Below are positions 1-10,294 of a stretch of 64,000 nucleotides of DNA, piece after piece. This stretch comes from Propionivibrio dicarboxylicus (GTDB lineage: Bacteria > Pseudomonadota > Gammaproteobacteria > Burkholderiales > Rhodocyclaceae): the NCBI GenBank assembly GCA_945902805.1, contig CAMDMZ010000010.1, positions 1 through 64,000 of the forward strand. The letters run 5' to 3'. Position 1 is the first letter of the stretch; each line of letters opens with the position of its first letter. A program made the position numbers and the translations under genes. The notes beneath the pieces are model-generated. The model did no database searches, was not told the DNA's origin, and saw only the letters and a list, made by a program, of their open reading frames with translations.

Positions 1-119
1 GAAAAGTCGGTTCTGGCGGGACGGCGAAAGCCCCCCGGCCGGCTGCATCTTCTGCCCCCCGCGCCAGTGCCAAGTCCTTCAAGGCATCCGCTGACGAGCA
101 GGATTTCGAACGCTTCTGA
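1..119 (+). CDS. C-terminal end of a methyl-accepting chemotaxis protein (partial at window edge)
   Basis: Frame starting at base 3 reads KVGSGGTAKAPRPAASSAPRASAKSFKASADEQDFERF then TGA at 117-119; Pro/Ala-rich tail with acidic-aromatic terminus resembles an MCP C-terminal tether; lies directly upstream of cheW. Confidence 0.55.
   Translation, partial: KVGSGGTAKAPRPAASSAPRASAKSFKASADEQDFERF
2..28 (+). repeat. 26-bp dispersed repeat, copy 1
   Basis: aaaagtcggttctggcgggacggcgaa; within the MCP tail, read as KVGSGGTA. Confidence 0.85.
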
Positions 120-129
120 GGAGCTTGCC

Positions 130-690
130 ATGAGCCAACTCGTCAAAGCACCCAATAGTGCCGCCGCAAAAACTGGTGGAGGCAACACCGGCGGCGGCGA
201 TACCCACCAATACCTGACCTTCACGCTCGGTAGCGAGATGTTCGCCGTCGGCATTCTCAACGTGAAGGAAATCATCGAATACGGCAATCTCACCGAAATC
301 CCGATGATGCCGGCCTTCATCCGTGGCGTCATCAACCTGCGCGGCGCAGTCGTTCCCGTCGTCGATCTGGCCGCCCGCTTCGGCGGCAAGATCAGTGACG
401 TGCAGCGCCGTACCTGCATCGTCATCGTTGAGGTGACGCAGGAAGACGCCAAGCACGATATCGGCATCATGGTCGATGCGGTTTCCGAAGTGCTGGAGAT
501 CCAGGCTGGCGAGATCGAGCCACCGCCCTCCTTCGGTGCCCGCATCCGCGCCGATTTCATCGCCGGCATGGGCAAGGTCGGCGGTAAATTCGTCATCATC
601 CTGCAGATCGACCGGGTTCTCTCGGTCGATGAAATGGCCTTGCTCGCCGATGTCACACAAGTCAATCCCGAAACGCTGGCGGTAGCCTAA
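130..690 (+). CDS. cheW: Chemotaxis coupling protein CheW
   Basis: YLTFTLGSEMFAVGILNVKEIIEY...PAFIRGVINLRGAVVPVVDLAARFG, classic CheW; ATG at 130 is the likely start. Confidence 0.93.
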   Translation: MSQLVKAPNSAAAKTGGGNTGGGDTHQYLTFTLGSEMFAVGILNVKEIIEYGNLTEIPMMPAFIRGVINLRGAVVPVVDLAARFGGKISDVQRRTCIVIVEVTQEDAKHDIGIMVDAVSEVLEIQAGEIEPPPSFGARIRADFIAGMGKVGGKFVIILQIDRVLSVDEMALLADVTQVNPETLAVA

Positions 691-711
691 GCAAAGAGCC
701 AGGGAATCATC

Positions 712-2244
712 ATGTTCAAAAACCTCAAAATCGGCGTCAGACTGATGGGGTTGATTTTCCTGCTGATCCTGACTCAGGTCGTCATCAGCCTGATGGCGCA
801 ACGCAACCTCAACGAGGCCAAGCTCAATCTTGAGGAAACCTACGCCGGCAAGCTGATTCCCACGCGCATGTCCTACCGCGCACAGCGCCTCGCCGACGAT
901 ACGCGAACCCAGCTCATGCTGAGCTTGCAGCACAATCCGACGTCAGCACACGCCAAATTGCACGACCACCCCTTGACGATGCACACCGATGCCATCGCCA
1001 AGGCGATCGCCGATGTGAATACGGCACTCAAGGAGATGACTGCCAGCCGGCAGATGAGTGATGCCGAAAAGCCGCTGGTCGCCGAGTTCGAGAAGACCTT
1101 GCAGGCCTACCTCAAAGAAGGGCTCGATCCGGCATTCAAGGCGCTACAAGCCGGCGACTTCGAACTCGCCAACGTCGAACTGCTCAAGAAGACCAACCCC
1201 AAGGCCAGGGAACTGACGGCGACGGGTGCCAAGCTGCGCGAGTTCTACTCCAAGAGCGCTGAGAACCTTTACAAGAATGCCGAAAAGCAGCAGTCAATGG
1301 CATCGACGGTGATGCTGGTGACCAGTATCGTGGTGACTATCCTGGCGGTCATGCTCGGTCTGTGGATCACCCATGGCATCACCCGCCCGCTCGGCGAAGC
1401 GGTTCAGGCGGCGAACAGTCTTGCCGAGGGCGATCTGACGGTGAAGATCGTTTCCGATTCAAAGGATGAAACCGGGCAGTTGATGCTCGCCATGAGCAAC
1501 ATGGTCGCCAAACTCGGCTCCATCATTACGGACGTCAACACCACCTCGAACGAGATTGGCAACGCCGCTCATCAAGTCTCGTCCACCGCCCAATTGCTGT
1601 CGCAGTCATCCAGCGAACAGGCGGCTTCAGTCGAACAAACCTCTGCCAGCGTGGCGCAGATGACCTCTTCGATCGCGCAGAACACAGAGAATTCGAAGGT
1701 GACCAACAACATGGCCAGCAACGCCTCGGTGCAAGCGGCAGACGGCGGGCAGGCGGTCAAGGAAACAGTCGCTGCCATGCAGCAGATCGCCGCCAAGATC
1801 GGCATCATCGACGACATCGCCTACCAGACCAACCTGCTGGCGCTCAACGCCGCCATCGAAGCCGCCCGCGCCGGCGATGCGGGCAAGGGTTTTGCGGTTG
1901 TTGCCGCCGAAGTGCGCAAACTGGCCGAAAGATCCCAAGTCGCGGCGCAGGAGATCAGCCAGGTCGCCGCTTCCTCGGTTTCTCTATCCGAAAAAGCCGG
2001 CAAATTGCTCGACGAGATGGTGCCGACCATCCGCAAGACAGCCGATCTGGTCGAAGAAATCGCGGCGGCATCGCATGAACAATCAAGTGGCGTCGCCCAG
2101 ATCAACGGCGCCATGGGCCAGGTAAATAAAGCGACCCAGCAGAACGCCTCCGCCTCCGAGGAATTGGCCGCGACGGCCGAGGAAATGAACGGGCAAGTGA
2201 ATCAGTTGCAGGATCTCATGTCATTTTTCAAACTAAAAGTATAG
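712..2244 (+). CDS. Methyl-accepting chemotaxis protein (4HB-type sensor, HAMP, signalling domain)
   Basis: TM helices, HAMP, and [43 protein letters not shown] hairpin tip. Confidence 0.95.
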   Translation: MFKNLKIGVRLMGLIFLLILTQVVISLMAQRNLNEAKLNLEETYAGKLIPTRMSYRAQRLADDTRTQLMLSLQHNPTSAHAKLHDHPLTMHTDAIAKAIADVNTALKEMTASRQMSDAEKPLVAEFEKTLQAYLKEGLDPAFKALQAGDFELANVELLKKTNPKARELTATGAKLREFYSKSAENLYKNAEKQQSMASTVMLVTSIVVTILAVMLGLWITHGITRPLGEAVQAANSLAEGDLTVKIVSDSKDETGQLMLAMSNMVAKLGSIITDVNTTSNEIGNAAHQVSSTAQLLSQSSSEQAASVEQTSASVAQMTSSIAQNTENSKVTNNMASNASVQAADGGQAVKETVAAMQQIAAKIGIIDDIAYQTNLLALNAAIEAARAGDAGKGFAVVAAEVRKLAERSQVAAQEISQVAASSVSLSEKAGKLLDEMVPTIRKTADLVEEIAAASHEQSSGVAQINGAMGQVNKATQQNASASEELAATAEEMNGQVNQLQDLMSFFKLKV

Positions 2245-2270
2245 AAAGTCGGCGCTGGCAGGGCGGCGCA
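2245..2270 (+). repeat. 26-bp dispersed repeat, copy 2
   Basis: aaagtcggcgctggcagggcggcgca, immediately after the MCP TAG stop. Confidence 0.85.
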
Positions 2271-2336
2271 GGAATGGTTTGCATTCTTTCGGGCATCGAT
2301 GGATCGTCGGCGCCTTGCTGGTAGAGGAGTATTTCC

Positions 2337-3842
2337 ATGTTGTCCCATCTCAAGGTAAGAACCCAGCTACTGGTACTAATTGGAAGCAGCTTCTTGCTCT
2401 TTCTGGCCGCTATTGCGATTGCCGTCATGGCCTTGCGCGACAATTCGGCGCGTTTTGCCAAGTTTATCGAACGCGATACCGCCCGCCTTGCGGCTTTCAA
2501 CGAGATGTACGCCCAAGGCCTGCAAAGTGGCCAGGCGCTGCGCAACATCATGCTCGACCCGGCTAACCGCAAGGCCTACGACAATCTCAAGCAGGCACTG
2601 GCCGATTTCGACACGGCCCAGGATAAAGCCAGAGTTCTCTCGACCGATCGCCCCGACCTCATCCAGTTGATCAGCACCATTACCAAGCTCTCCAAACAAC
2701 AGCAGGAGGCGCGTCAGGCCGTGCTGGCGGAGGTGGCTGCCAATCGGTTCGAAGAAGCCAAACAACCCCTCAACAAGAGCGAAACGCCGGCATGGCGAGC
2801 GCTCAAGAAGGAATTGCTGGACGGCATTGCGGCACTCTCGAAAGAAGCTGCCGCCACCGAGAAGCTTATCAATGAAGAGTGTTTCAGCAAGCAGCGGCAG
2901 ATCATCGTCGTCGCTAGCTTTGCCATGCTGGTGATGCTGGGTATTTCCTTCCTGATTGCACGCAATCTGCTGAAGCAGTTGGGCGGCGAGCCGACCTATG
3001 CCGTGAATGTGATGCACCGTATCTCAGAAGGCGACTTGTCCGATGAGATCGTTGTGGCTGAAAAGGATGAAGCCAGCCTGCTGTTCGCCATTGGCAAGAC
3101 CAACGCAAGCCTGGCGCATATCATTGCCGAAGTGCGCAATACCGCCGAGAAACTGGTTAATGCTGCTCAGCAGGTTTCCGTGACGGCGCAGAGCCTGTCG
3201 CAATCATCTTCCGAACAGGCATCGTCGGTGGAACGTACCATGGCAAGTGTCGAGCAGATGACCGACAGCATTACCCAGAACACCGGGAACGCGAAGGTTA
3301 CCGACAACATCGCGAGCAAGGCCGCCCAGCAAGCGGTTGAAGGCGGCCAAGCGGTCAAGGACACGGAAAATGCCATGCAGCAGATCGCTGCCAAAATCAG
3401 CATCATTGACGATATCGCCTACCAGACCAACCTGCTCGCCCTCAATGCGGCTATCGAGGCGGCCCGCGCCGGTGAGGCCGGCAAAGGCTTTGCGGTGGTG
3501 GCCGCCGAAGTGCGCAAGCTGGCCGAGCGCAGCCAGGTCGCAGCACAGGAAATCAGCCAGGTCGCCACGTCCTCCGTCAAGTTGGCAGAGAGAGCTGGCC
3601 ACCTGTTGGATGAGATGGTGCCATCAATCAAGAAGACCTCCGATCTGGTGCAGGACATCGCCGCAACCTCACAGGAACAAACCAGCAGCGTCAGTCAGAT
3701 CAATAGTGCGATGGGCCAACTCAACAAGGCGACCCAGCAAAACGCATCCGCCTCCGAAGAATTGGCAGCGACAGCGGCCGAAATGGGCGGTCAGGTCGAA
3801 CAGCTTCATGAGTTGATGGATTTCTTTAAGCTCAAGTCATGA
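2337..3842 (+). CDS. Methyl-accepting chemotaxis protein, paralogue of the preceding gene
   Basis: Same signalling-domain sequence; ends FFKLKS like FFKLKV of the upstream MCP. Confidence 0.95.
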   Translation: MLSHLKVRTQLLVLIGSSFLLFLAAIAIAVMALRDNSARFAKFIERDTARLAAFNEMYAQGLQSGQALRNIMLDPANRKAYDNLKQALADFDTAQDKARVLSTDRPDLIQLISTITKLSKQQQEARQAVLAEVAANRFEEAKQPLNKSETPAWRALKKELLDGIAALSKEAAATEKLINEECFSKQRQIIVVASFAMLVMLGISFLIARNLLKQLGGEPTYAVNVMHRISEGDLSDEIVVAEKDEASLLFAIGKTNASLAHIIAEVRNTAEKLVNAAQQVSVTAQSLSQSSSEQASSVERTMASVEQMTDSITQNTGNAKVTDNIASKAAQQAVEGGQAVKDTENAMQQIAAKISIIDDIAYQTNLLALNAAIEAARAGEAGKGFAVVAAEVRKLAERSQVAAQEISQVATSSVKLAERAGHLLDEMVPSIKKTSDLVQDIAATSQEQTSSVSQINSAMGQLNKATQQNASASEELAATAAEMGGQVEQLHELMDFFKLKS

Positions 3843-3866
3843 AAGTCGGCGCTGGCACGACGAGCG
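3842..3866 (+). repeat. 26-bp dispersed repeat, copy 3 (degenerate)
   Basis: aaagtcggcgctggcacgacgagcg, overlapping the MCP TGA stop. Confidence 0.7.
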
Positions 3867-3905
3867 AGATAGACTATCTTCCTGCATCGAAAATGTGCAA
3901 TACAC

Positions 3906-4727
3906 ATGGCTACCAGCGATAACTCCAGCATCACCGACGCCGAATTCGCGCAATTCCAGCGCCTGATCTACCAGATCGCCGGCATCAGCCTGGCCGACTC
4001 GAAGAAAGTGCTGCTCGTCGGCCGCCTCGGCAAGCGACTGAAGGCGCTCAACCTGGCCACCTTCGGTGCCTATTACAAATACGTTTCCAGCGGCAATGAT
4101 CCTGGCGAACGGCAAACCATGGTGGATCTGCTGACCACCAACGAGACCTACTTCTTTCGCGAAGAAGCGCATTTCGATTTCCTGCGTAAGGTCGTCATTC
4201 CCCAGCATCCGCCAGGGCAATCGCTCGATATCTGGAGCGGCGCTTCATCAACCGGTGAAGAAATCTATACCTTGTGCATGGTGCTGGCCGATGAGATGGG
4301 CGCCACAGGCCAATGGACCATCCTCGGCTCTGACATCAGCACCCATGTGCTGGGTATTGCCCAGCGCGGCCAATACTGGCTTGAGCGCACGCGCGGTCTG
4401 CCGCAGGAATACTTACGCAAGTATTGCCTCAAGGGCGTGCGCGCCCAGGAAGGTAGCTTCATCATCGACCCAGCCTTGCGCAAACACACCCGCTTCATGC
4501 AGGTCAACCTCAACACCACGCTGCCCGAATTCGGCAAGTTTCATGTGATTTTTCTGCGCAACGTGATGATCTATTTCGACAACGAGACCAAGCGCAAAGT
4601 GGTCGCTCGTCTCGTCGAAAAGCTGCGCCCCGGCGGCTATTTCATCGTCGGCCACTCCGAAAGTCTCAACGGAATCAATGAGACCGTAAAACCGGTGAAG
4701 CCGACTATTTATCGCCTGCCCATTTGA
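3906..4727 (+). CDS. cheR: Chemotaxis protein methyltransferase CheR
   Basis: TTNETYFFREEAHFDFL, DIWSGASSTGEEIYTLCM, VIFLRNVMIYFDNETKRKV, GYFIVGHSESL. Confidence 0.95.
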   Translation: MATSDNSSITDAEFAQFQRLIYQIAGISLADSKKVLLVGRLGKRLKALNLATFGAYYKYVSSGNDPGERQTMVDLLTTNETYFFREEAHFDFLRKVVIPQHPPGQSLDIWSGASSTGEEIYTLCMVLADEMGATGQWTILGSDISTHVLGIAQRGQYWLERTRGLPQEYLRKYCLKGVRAQEGSFIIDPALRKHTRFMQVNLNTTLPEFGKFHVIFLRNVMIYFDNETKRKVVARLVEKLRPGGYFIVGHSESLNGINETVKPVKPTIYRLPI

Positions 4728-4756
4728 CACCTTCATCCTTGCAAATTCGCCACGGT

Positions 4757-4775
4757 ATGGCTAATATTTAGCCAT
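4757..4775. promoter_or_regulatory. Perfect inverted repeat overlapping the start codon of the AAA_14/DUF4143 gene
   Basis: atggctaa-tat-ttagccat; right arm ends inside the ATG at 4774. Confidence 0.5.
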
Positions 4776-6039
4776 GTATCAGCGAATACTTTCTGAAAAG
4801 CTTGCGGCTGCGCTGAGCGATACGCGGGTCGTACTACTGAATGGTGCCCGCCAGACCGGGAAAAGCACCCTCGCGCAGTTAATTGCCAAGCAACACCGTG
4901 GCCGTTATCTCAGCCTCGATGATCCGACGATCCTTGCCTTGGCACGCTCCGATCCTGGCGCTCTGGTCACGGCGAGCGACGAACTGGCCGTGATCGACGA
5001 GGTGCAACTTGCTCCCGATCTGTTTCCCGCCATCAAGCAGGTAGTGGATCGTGACCCGCGACCCGGTCGGTTCTTGCTGACCGGCTCGGCAAACGTGTTT
5101 CTCCTTCCACGGGTATCGGAATCGCTTGCCGGGCGAATCGAAATTCTGCCGCTGGCGCCCTTGGCACAACTCGAACTGACCGCCAATACCAATACAGAGA
5201 AAAACGGCACCTGGGTCGACAAATTGTTCAGTGGTCTCCCCTGGCAAGCCCGACATATCGCCCTGGATCGTGTGGATATATGTTCCCGCGTGATTGCCGG
5301 AGGTTTTCCTGAAGCACTGACACGCAAGACAGGCGAGCGCCGCGATGCCTGGTTTCGCAGTTATATCGCCAGCCTGCTACAACGCGATATTCGCGATCTG
5401 GCACAAATTGATGGCCTCACCGACCTGCCGCGCTTGCTTGGCTTACTGGCCGCGCGCAGCAGCGCCCTGATGAATATTTCAGAAATATCACGCTCCTCTG
5501 GCTTGCCACATAGCACGCTGCGGCGCTATCTGGCCTTGCTTGAAGCCGTCTTCATGCTGCAACCCTTGCCGGCATGGTCTGCCAATATCGGCAAACGTGT
5601 CGTCAAGGCTCCCAAGATTCATCTTCTCGACTCAGGCTTGGCGGCTCACCTGCGGGGCGACACCGATGCCAAAGCATTGGCGCAATCGCACAATCTCGGC
5701 CCAGTGCTGGAAACCTTTGCCATTCAGGAAATCCGTCGCCTGCTGGCCGCCAGCCAGATTTCCGCCGCACCCTACCATTTCCGCAGTGCAGCGGGTCAAG
5801 AAGTCGATCTGGTGCTGGAGCAACCCGGGCAATATATCGCTGGAATTGAAATCAAGGCGGCAGCAAAACTGGATACGCGCGACTTCGATGGCCTGCGCAC
5901 CCTGGCCGCCGCCTCTGGCGACAAGTTCATTCGTGGCGTGGTACTTTATCTTGGTGAGCATCGCCTGCAATTCGCCGACAAACTTTGGGCTGAACCGATG
6001 AGTTCGCTCTGGCTAAACCCGTCTTCAGCACTAAACTGA
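4774..6039 (+). CDS. AAA_14 / DUF4143 family ATPase
   Basis: Walker A LNGARQTGKSTLAQ, ELAVIDEVQLAPDLFPAIKQVVD, LTGSANVFLLPRVSESLAGR, C-terminal DUF4143-type region. Confidence 0.85.
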   Translation: MYQRILSEKLAAALSDTRVVLLNGARQTGKSTLAQLIAKQHRGRYLSLDDPTILALARSDPGALVTASDELAVIDEVQLAPDLFPAIKQVVDRDPRPGRFLLTGSANVFLLPRVSESLAGRIEILPLAPLAQLELTANTNTEKNGTWVDKLFSGLPWQARHIALDRVDICSRVIAGGFPEALTRKTGERRDAWFRSYIASLLQRDIRDLAQIDGLTDLPRLLGLLAARSSALMNISEISRSSGLPHSTLRRYLALLEAVFMLQPLPAWSANIGKRVVKAPKIHLLDSGLAAHLRGDTDAKALAQSHNLGPVLETFAIQEIRRLLAASQISAAPYHFRSAAGQEVDLVLEQPGQYIAGIEIKAAAKLDTRDFDGLRTLAAASGDKFIRGVVLYLGEHRLQFADKLWAEPMSSLWLNPSSALN

Positions 6040-6046
6040 CATTTGC

Positions 6047-6973
6047 ATGCGCATCCGGGTACTCGCCTTAATCGCTGTCGCTGTTGCGGCGTTTTCCTGG
6101 CTGCTGGCAGGCTGCGAACCCGCGCCAGCGCCGGCTGGTCCGCAATACGCGAAAACCACCACAGCCGACAAAACTTATTACCTGGCGATTCATCCGCTCT
6201 ACAACCCACGCAAACTGGCCGAGGCCTATGAGCCCTTGATCGCGCGACTGAATGCCGAGATTCCGGGGGCGCACTTTCATCTCGAGGCATCGCGTGATTA
6301 CCATGTCTATGAAGCCAAGTTCCGCGCCCGTCAGCCGGAGTTTCTGTTGCCCAATCCATGGCAAACCCTGGAGGCGATCAAGGTCGGTTATGTGGTGATC
6401 GCCATGGCCGGCGATGCCGAGGACTTCAAAGGCATCCTGATCGTTCGCCGCGATAGCGCGGTCAACAACCCGCGCGACCTCATTGGCAAAACCGTCAGTT
6501 ATCCCTCGCCGACGGCACTGGCGGCGGCCATGCTGCCGCAGATGTATTTGCAGGAGCACGGCGTCAATGTGTTGCATGATCTGCAGAATCGGTATGTCGG
6601 TTCGCAGGAATCCTCGATATTGAGCGTCTATCGCGGTGACGCCGACGCCGGGGCTACCTGGCCCCCACCCTGGCGTTCGTTTCAACAAAGCCACCCGACC
6701 GAGGCTTCTGCCTTGAAGGTGATCTGGGAAACGCCGCACTTGCTGAACAACTCGGTGATGGTGCGTGATGACGTACCACCGTCGATACGCGACAAGGTTC
6801 GCGACATACTCATCGACTTGAGAACCGCACCGGGTGGTGCCAGCATCCTCGCCGCCTCACAAACGGCGCAGTTCCATCCGGCCACCAATGCCAGCTATCA
6901 ACCGGTCGCCGAATTCATCCAACGCTTTGAACGCACGGTTCGCCCGGTGGAAAGTAAATTGGAAAACAAGTGA
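6047..6973 (+). CDS. PhnD-like phosphate/phosphonate periplasmic binding protein (lipoprotein)
   Basis: Lipobox WLLAGC; YYLAIHPLYNPRKLAEAYEPLIARL; DLIGKTVSYPSPTALAAAMLPQMYL; DADAGATW. Confidence 0.8.
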   Translation: MRIRVLALIAVAVAAFSWLLAGCEPAPAPAGPQYAKTTTADKTYYLAIHPLYNPRKLAEAYEPLIARLNAEIPGAHFHLEASRDYHVYEAKFRARQPEFLLPNPWQTLEAIKVGYVVIAMAGDAEDFKGILIVRRDSAVNNPRDLIGKTVSYPSPTALAAAMLPQMYLQEHGVNVLHDLQNRYVGSQESSILSVYRGDADAGATWPPPWRSFQQSHPTEASALKVIWETPHLLNNSVMVRDDVPPSIRDKVRDILIDLRTAPGGASILAASQTAQFHPATNASYQPVAEFIQRFERTVRPVESKLENK

Positions 6974-9069
6974 TGCGAGCCATCTACCACTGGCTATTTT
7001 CCGGTCCGCTACGACGCCAGTTGATTCTCGCCGTCGCCACCGTGCATGCCGTGATGATGGCCTTGTTGGTGTGGGATCTGGTCAGCCGACAACAGAGCGT
7101 GGTGCTCACCCAACAGATCGAAAAAGCCCGCGCCGTCACCAACAGCATGGCCGTCTCATCGGCGGGCTGGGTACTGGCACGCGACGTGGTCGGCCTGCAG
7201 GAAATCGTCGATGCACAACAACGCTTCCCCGAACTGGGCTTTGCCATGATCTGCGACGTCCATGGCAAGGTGCTGGCGCATACCGACCCGACCCGCATCC
7301 ACCAGGACGTAACCGACCTGCCCACCACGCCGGTGGAAACCACGCTCAGCAAAAACCCGGCGCTGGTGGATGTCGCCGTGCCCGTGATGCTGGGGCAAAA
7401 ACACGTGGGCTGGGCGCGGATCGGCCTTGGTCATGATCGTATGGCAGCGGAAATTGACGCCATCACCCGCGATGGCATCATCTATATCTTCGGTGCCGTG
7501 CTCGCCGGCAGCCTCCTGGCGGCTCTGATGGCGGGCCGCATTACGCGGCGCCTGTATCGCGTCAAGGATGTTGCCGACCTGGTGCGTGCCGGCAATTACG
7601 ACCAACGTGTCGAGGTGGGTGGCGACGACGAGTTGACGGCGGTCGGCGCCGGGCTCAACACCATGCTCGACGAACTGCAACGTCACACCGCCGAACTGAA
7701 AGCCTCCAACGAGGAAATTCGCACGCTGGCCTTTTATGATCCACTGACCCAGTTGCCCAACCGGCGCCTGTTGCATGATCGCCTGCAGCGCAGCCGCAAC
7801 TCGCGCAGCGCCAGCAGTCACCACGGTGCGCTGCTGTTTATCGATCTGGATAACTTCAAGAATCTGAACGACACCCTTGGCCACGATATCGGCGACCTGT
7901 TGTTGCAGGAATGCGCGCGTCGATTGCAGTTGTGCATCCGCGAAGCCGATACGGTGGCGCGGCTGGGCGGCGACGAATTCGTCATCATCCTCAACGAGCT
8001 CGCCGAACAGCCCGACGAAGCAGCCATGCAAGCCGAGGCCGTGGGTAACAAGGTCATCGATGAACTCAACCGCATCTACGATGTCGCCGGCCATGAATTG
8101 CGCAGTTCACCCAGCATCGGGGTAGTCGTTTTTCGCGGTCACGAGCTGGAAAGCGACGAGTTGCTGAAGCGCGCCGACATGGCGATGTACCAATCCAAGG
8201 CCGCCGGACGCAATACGCTGCGCTTCTTCGATCCGGCGATGCAGGCCACGGTCAATGCCCGCTCCGAGATGGAAAGCGCGCTGCTGGTGGCGATCCAGAC
8301 CAACGAATTCGAGCTCTTCTATCAACCGCAAGTCGATGGTAACGATCACGCCATCGGAGCCGAAGCTCTGATCCGCTGGCGTCATCCGCAGCGCGGCATG
8401 GTGTCACCGGCAGAGTTCATCCCGGTGGCGGAAGAATCCGGCCTGATCGTGCCGATTGGCCACTGGGTACTGCGTGAGGCCTGCCAACGACTGGCGATCT
8501 GGGCCAATCAACCGGAAACGGCGCATCTGGTGCTGGCCGTCAATGTCAGTGCGCGCCAGTTCCGCATGCCAACCATCGTCCAGGAAGTGAAGGATCTGAT
8601 GGCCTACACCGGCATCGATCCTTCGCGTTTGAAACTTGAGTTGACGGAAGGTCTGCTACTGGACAACATCGACGATGCGATCGACAAGATGACACAGTTG
8701 CGTGCGCTGGGCGTGAGCCTCGCTCTGGATGACTTTGGCACCGGGTATTCTTCGCTTAATTACCTGAAGAAACTGCCGCTCGACCAGTTGAAGATTGATC
8801 AGTCCTTCGTGCGTGATCTGCTCGACAATTCGGAAGATGAAACCATCTGCCGTGCGATCATTGCCCTGGGCAATAGCCTGGGCCTCGCGGTGATCGCCGA
8901 GGGCGTCGAAACCGAAGCGCAACGGCAGTTTCTGCTCAAGCAACATTGCCTGTTGGCGCAAGGCTACCTTTACTCCCGGCCCTTGCCGGAAAATGATTTC
9001 CGCGACTGGCTTATCCGACGCCAGCCGCAGGCAAGCGAAAAAGTCGGCTATGGCGGGACGGCGGTATGA
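6973..9069 (+). CDS. Membrane GGDEF-EAL diguanylate cyclase/phosphodiesterase with HAMP-like region
   Basis: GGDEF motif [15 protein letters not shown] motif [12 protein letters not shown]-terminus KVGYGGTAV derives from the repeat. Confidence 0.92.
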   Translation: MRAIYHWLFSGPLRRQLILAVATVHAVMMALLVWDLVSRQQSVVLTQQIEKARAVTNSMAVSSAGWVLARDVVGLQEIVDAQQRFPELGFAMICDVHGKVLAHTDPTRIHQDVTDLPTTPVETTLSKNPALVDVAVPVMLGQKHVGWARIGLGHDRMAAEIDAITRDGIIYIFGAVLAGSLLAALMAGRITRRLYRVKDVADLVRAGNYDQRVEVGGDDELTAVGAGLNTMLDELQRHTAELKASNEEIRTLAFYDPLTQLPNRRLLHDRLQRSRNSRSASSHHGALLFIDLDNFKNLNDTLGHDIGDLLLQECARRLQLCIREADTVARLGGDEFVIILNELAEQPDEAAMQAEAVGNKVIDELNRIYDVAGHELRSSPSIGVVVFRGHELESDELLKRADMAMYQSKAAGRNTLRFFDPAMQATVNARSEMESALLVAIQTNEFELFYQPQVDGNDHAIGAEALIRWRHPQRGMVSPAEFIPVAEESGLIVPIGHWVLREACQRLAIWANQPETAHLVLAVNVSARQFRMPTIVQEVKDLMAYTGIDPSRLKLELTEGLLLDNIDDAIDKMTQLRALGVSLALDDFGTGYSSLNYLKKLPLDQLKIDQSFVRDLLDNSEDETICRAIIALGNSLGLAVIAEGVETEAQRQFLLKQHCLLAQGYLYSRPLPENDFRDWLIRRQPQASEKVGYGGTAV
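9038..9064 (+). repeat. 26-bp dispersed repeat, copy 4
   Basis: aaaaagtcggctatggcgggacggcgg, encodes the C-terminus of the GGDEF-EAL protein. Confidence 0.85.
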
Positions 9070-10139
9070 ACAAAATCAAGGTCATCATCATTGACGATTC
9101 GGCGGTCGTGCGCCAGGTCAATCGCGAAACGCTGGAAAAGGAAGCCGACATCGAGGTGATTGCGGTCGCCGCCGATCCGCTCTATGCGCTGGATAAAATG
9201 AAAACGACGTGGCCGGATGTCATCGTCACCGACATCGAAATGCCGCGCATGGATGGCATTACCTTTCTCAAGAAGATCATGGCCGAGCGGCCGACGCCCG
9301 TGGTGGTCTGTTCCTCGCTGGCCGAGAAGGGCGCGGCAACCACCATGGAAGCTCTGGCTGCCGGTGCCTTATCGATCATCACCAAGCCCAAACTGGGAGT
9401 AAAGCAGTTTTTGCAGGAGTCCGGCAACGATATCGTCAGCGCCGTGCGCGCGGCGGCCCGGGCCAACATGCGGCGCGTGCATCCCGGCGCCGTGGCCCCG
9501 GTGATCAGCCCCAAACTGACCACCGATGCGGTGCTTGCGGCGCGGGCTGCAGGCTCGGTGGCGATGGCCAATACCACCGACAAGGTCATCGCCATCGGCA
9601 CCTCCACCGGCGGCACCCAGGCCCTTGAAGCCGTGCTGACCAAACTGCCGGCGGTCTGCAGCGGCATCGTCGTGGTGCAGCACATGCCGGAGAAATTCAC
9701 CGCCATGTTTGCCGAACGGCTCAACACCTTGTGCAAGATCGAGGTCCGTGAAGCCCGTGATGGCGATCGTGTCATGCCCGGGCGCGCCTTGATCGCCCCC
9801 GGCGGACGCCACATGATGCTGAAACGCAGCGGCGCGCAGTATTACGTCGAAGTTGTCGACGGCCCGGTGGTGAATCGGCACAAGCCGTCGGTCGATGTAC
9901 TGTTCCGCTCCGTGGCACAGGTCGCCGGACGCAACGCGCTGGGTGTGATCATGACCGGCATGGGCGACGACGGCGCACGCGGCATGAAGGAAATGCACGA
10001 TGCCGGCGCCAGAACCGTGGCCGAGGATGAATCCACCTGCGTCGTTTTCGGCATGCCCAAGGTGGCCATCGACATGGGTGGCGTGGACAAGATTCTGCCG
10101 CTCGACCGTATTCCGCAGGAAATCATTTCCTACGGCTGA
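9066..10139 (+). CDS. cheB: Chemotaxis response regulator methylesterase CheB
   Basis: [11 protein letters not shown] receiver; [49 protein letters not shown]. Confidence 0.95.
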   Translation: MNKIKVIIIDDSAVVRQVNRETLEKEADIEVIAVAADPLYALDKMKTTWPDVIVTDIEMPRMDGITFLKKIMAERPTPVVVCSSLAEKGAATTMEALAAGALSIITKPKLGVKQFLQESGNDIVSAVRAAARANMRRVHPGAVAPVISPKLTTDAVLAARAAGSVAMANTTDKVIAIGTSTGGTQALEAVLTKLPAVCSGIVVVQHMPEKFTAMFAERLNTLCKIEVREARDGDRVMPGRALIAPGGRHMMLKRSGAQYYVEVVDGPVVNRHKPSVDVLFRSVAQVAGRNALGVIMTGMGDDGARGMKEMHDAGARTVAEDESTCVVFGMPKVAIDMGGVDKILPLDRIPQEIISYG

Positions 10140-10294
10140 TTTCCCTTGGCAGATTTTTTTTGGCTTCCCTTCGCCGGCCACGGGAAGTGGTACACGCCAT
10201 GCCACGTAAATTGATCCCGGATAAGAAAAGCGGCTAGACTGGGCAACACTCGCTGATCAATGTGGTGTTGCAATCAACCGCTCCGGCATTTCTC

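Noticed and set aside
79-933. Long minus-strand ORF over cheW and the MCP
   Set aside because: Antisense ORF typical of high-GC DNA; no recognisable domain, and the plus strand has clear cheW/MCP.
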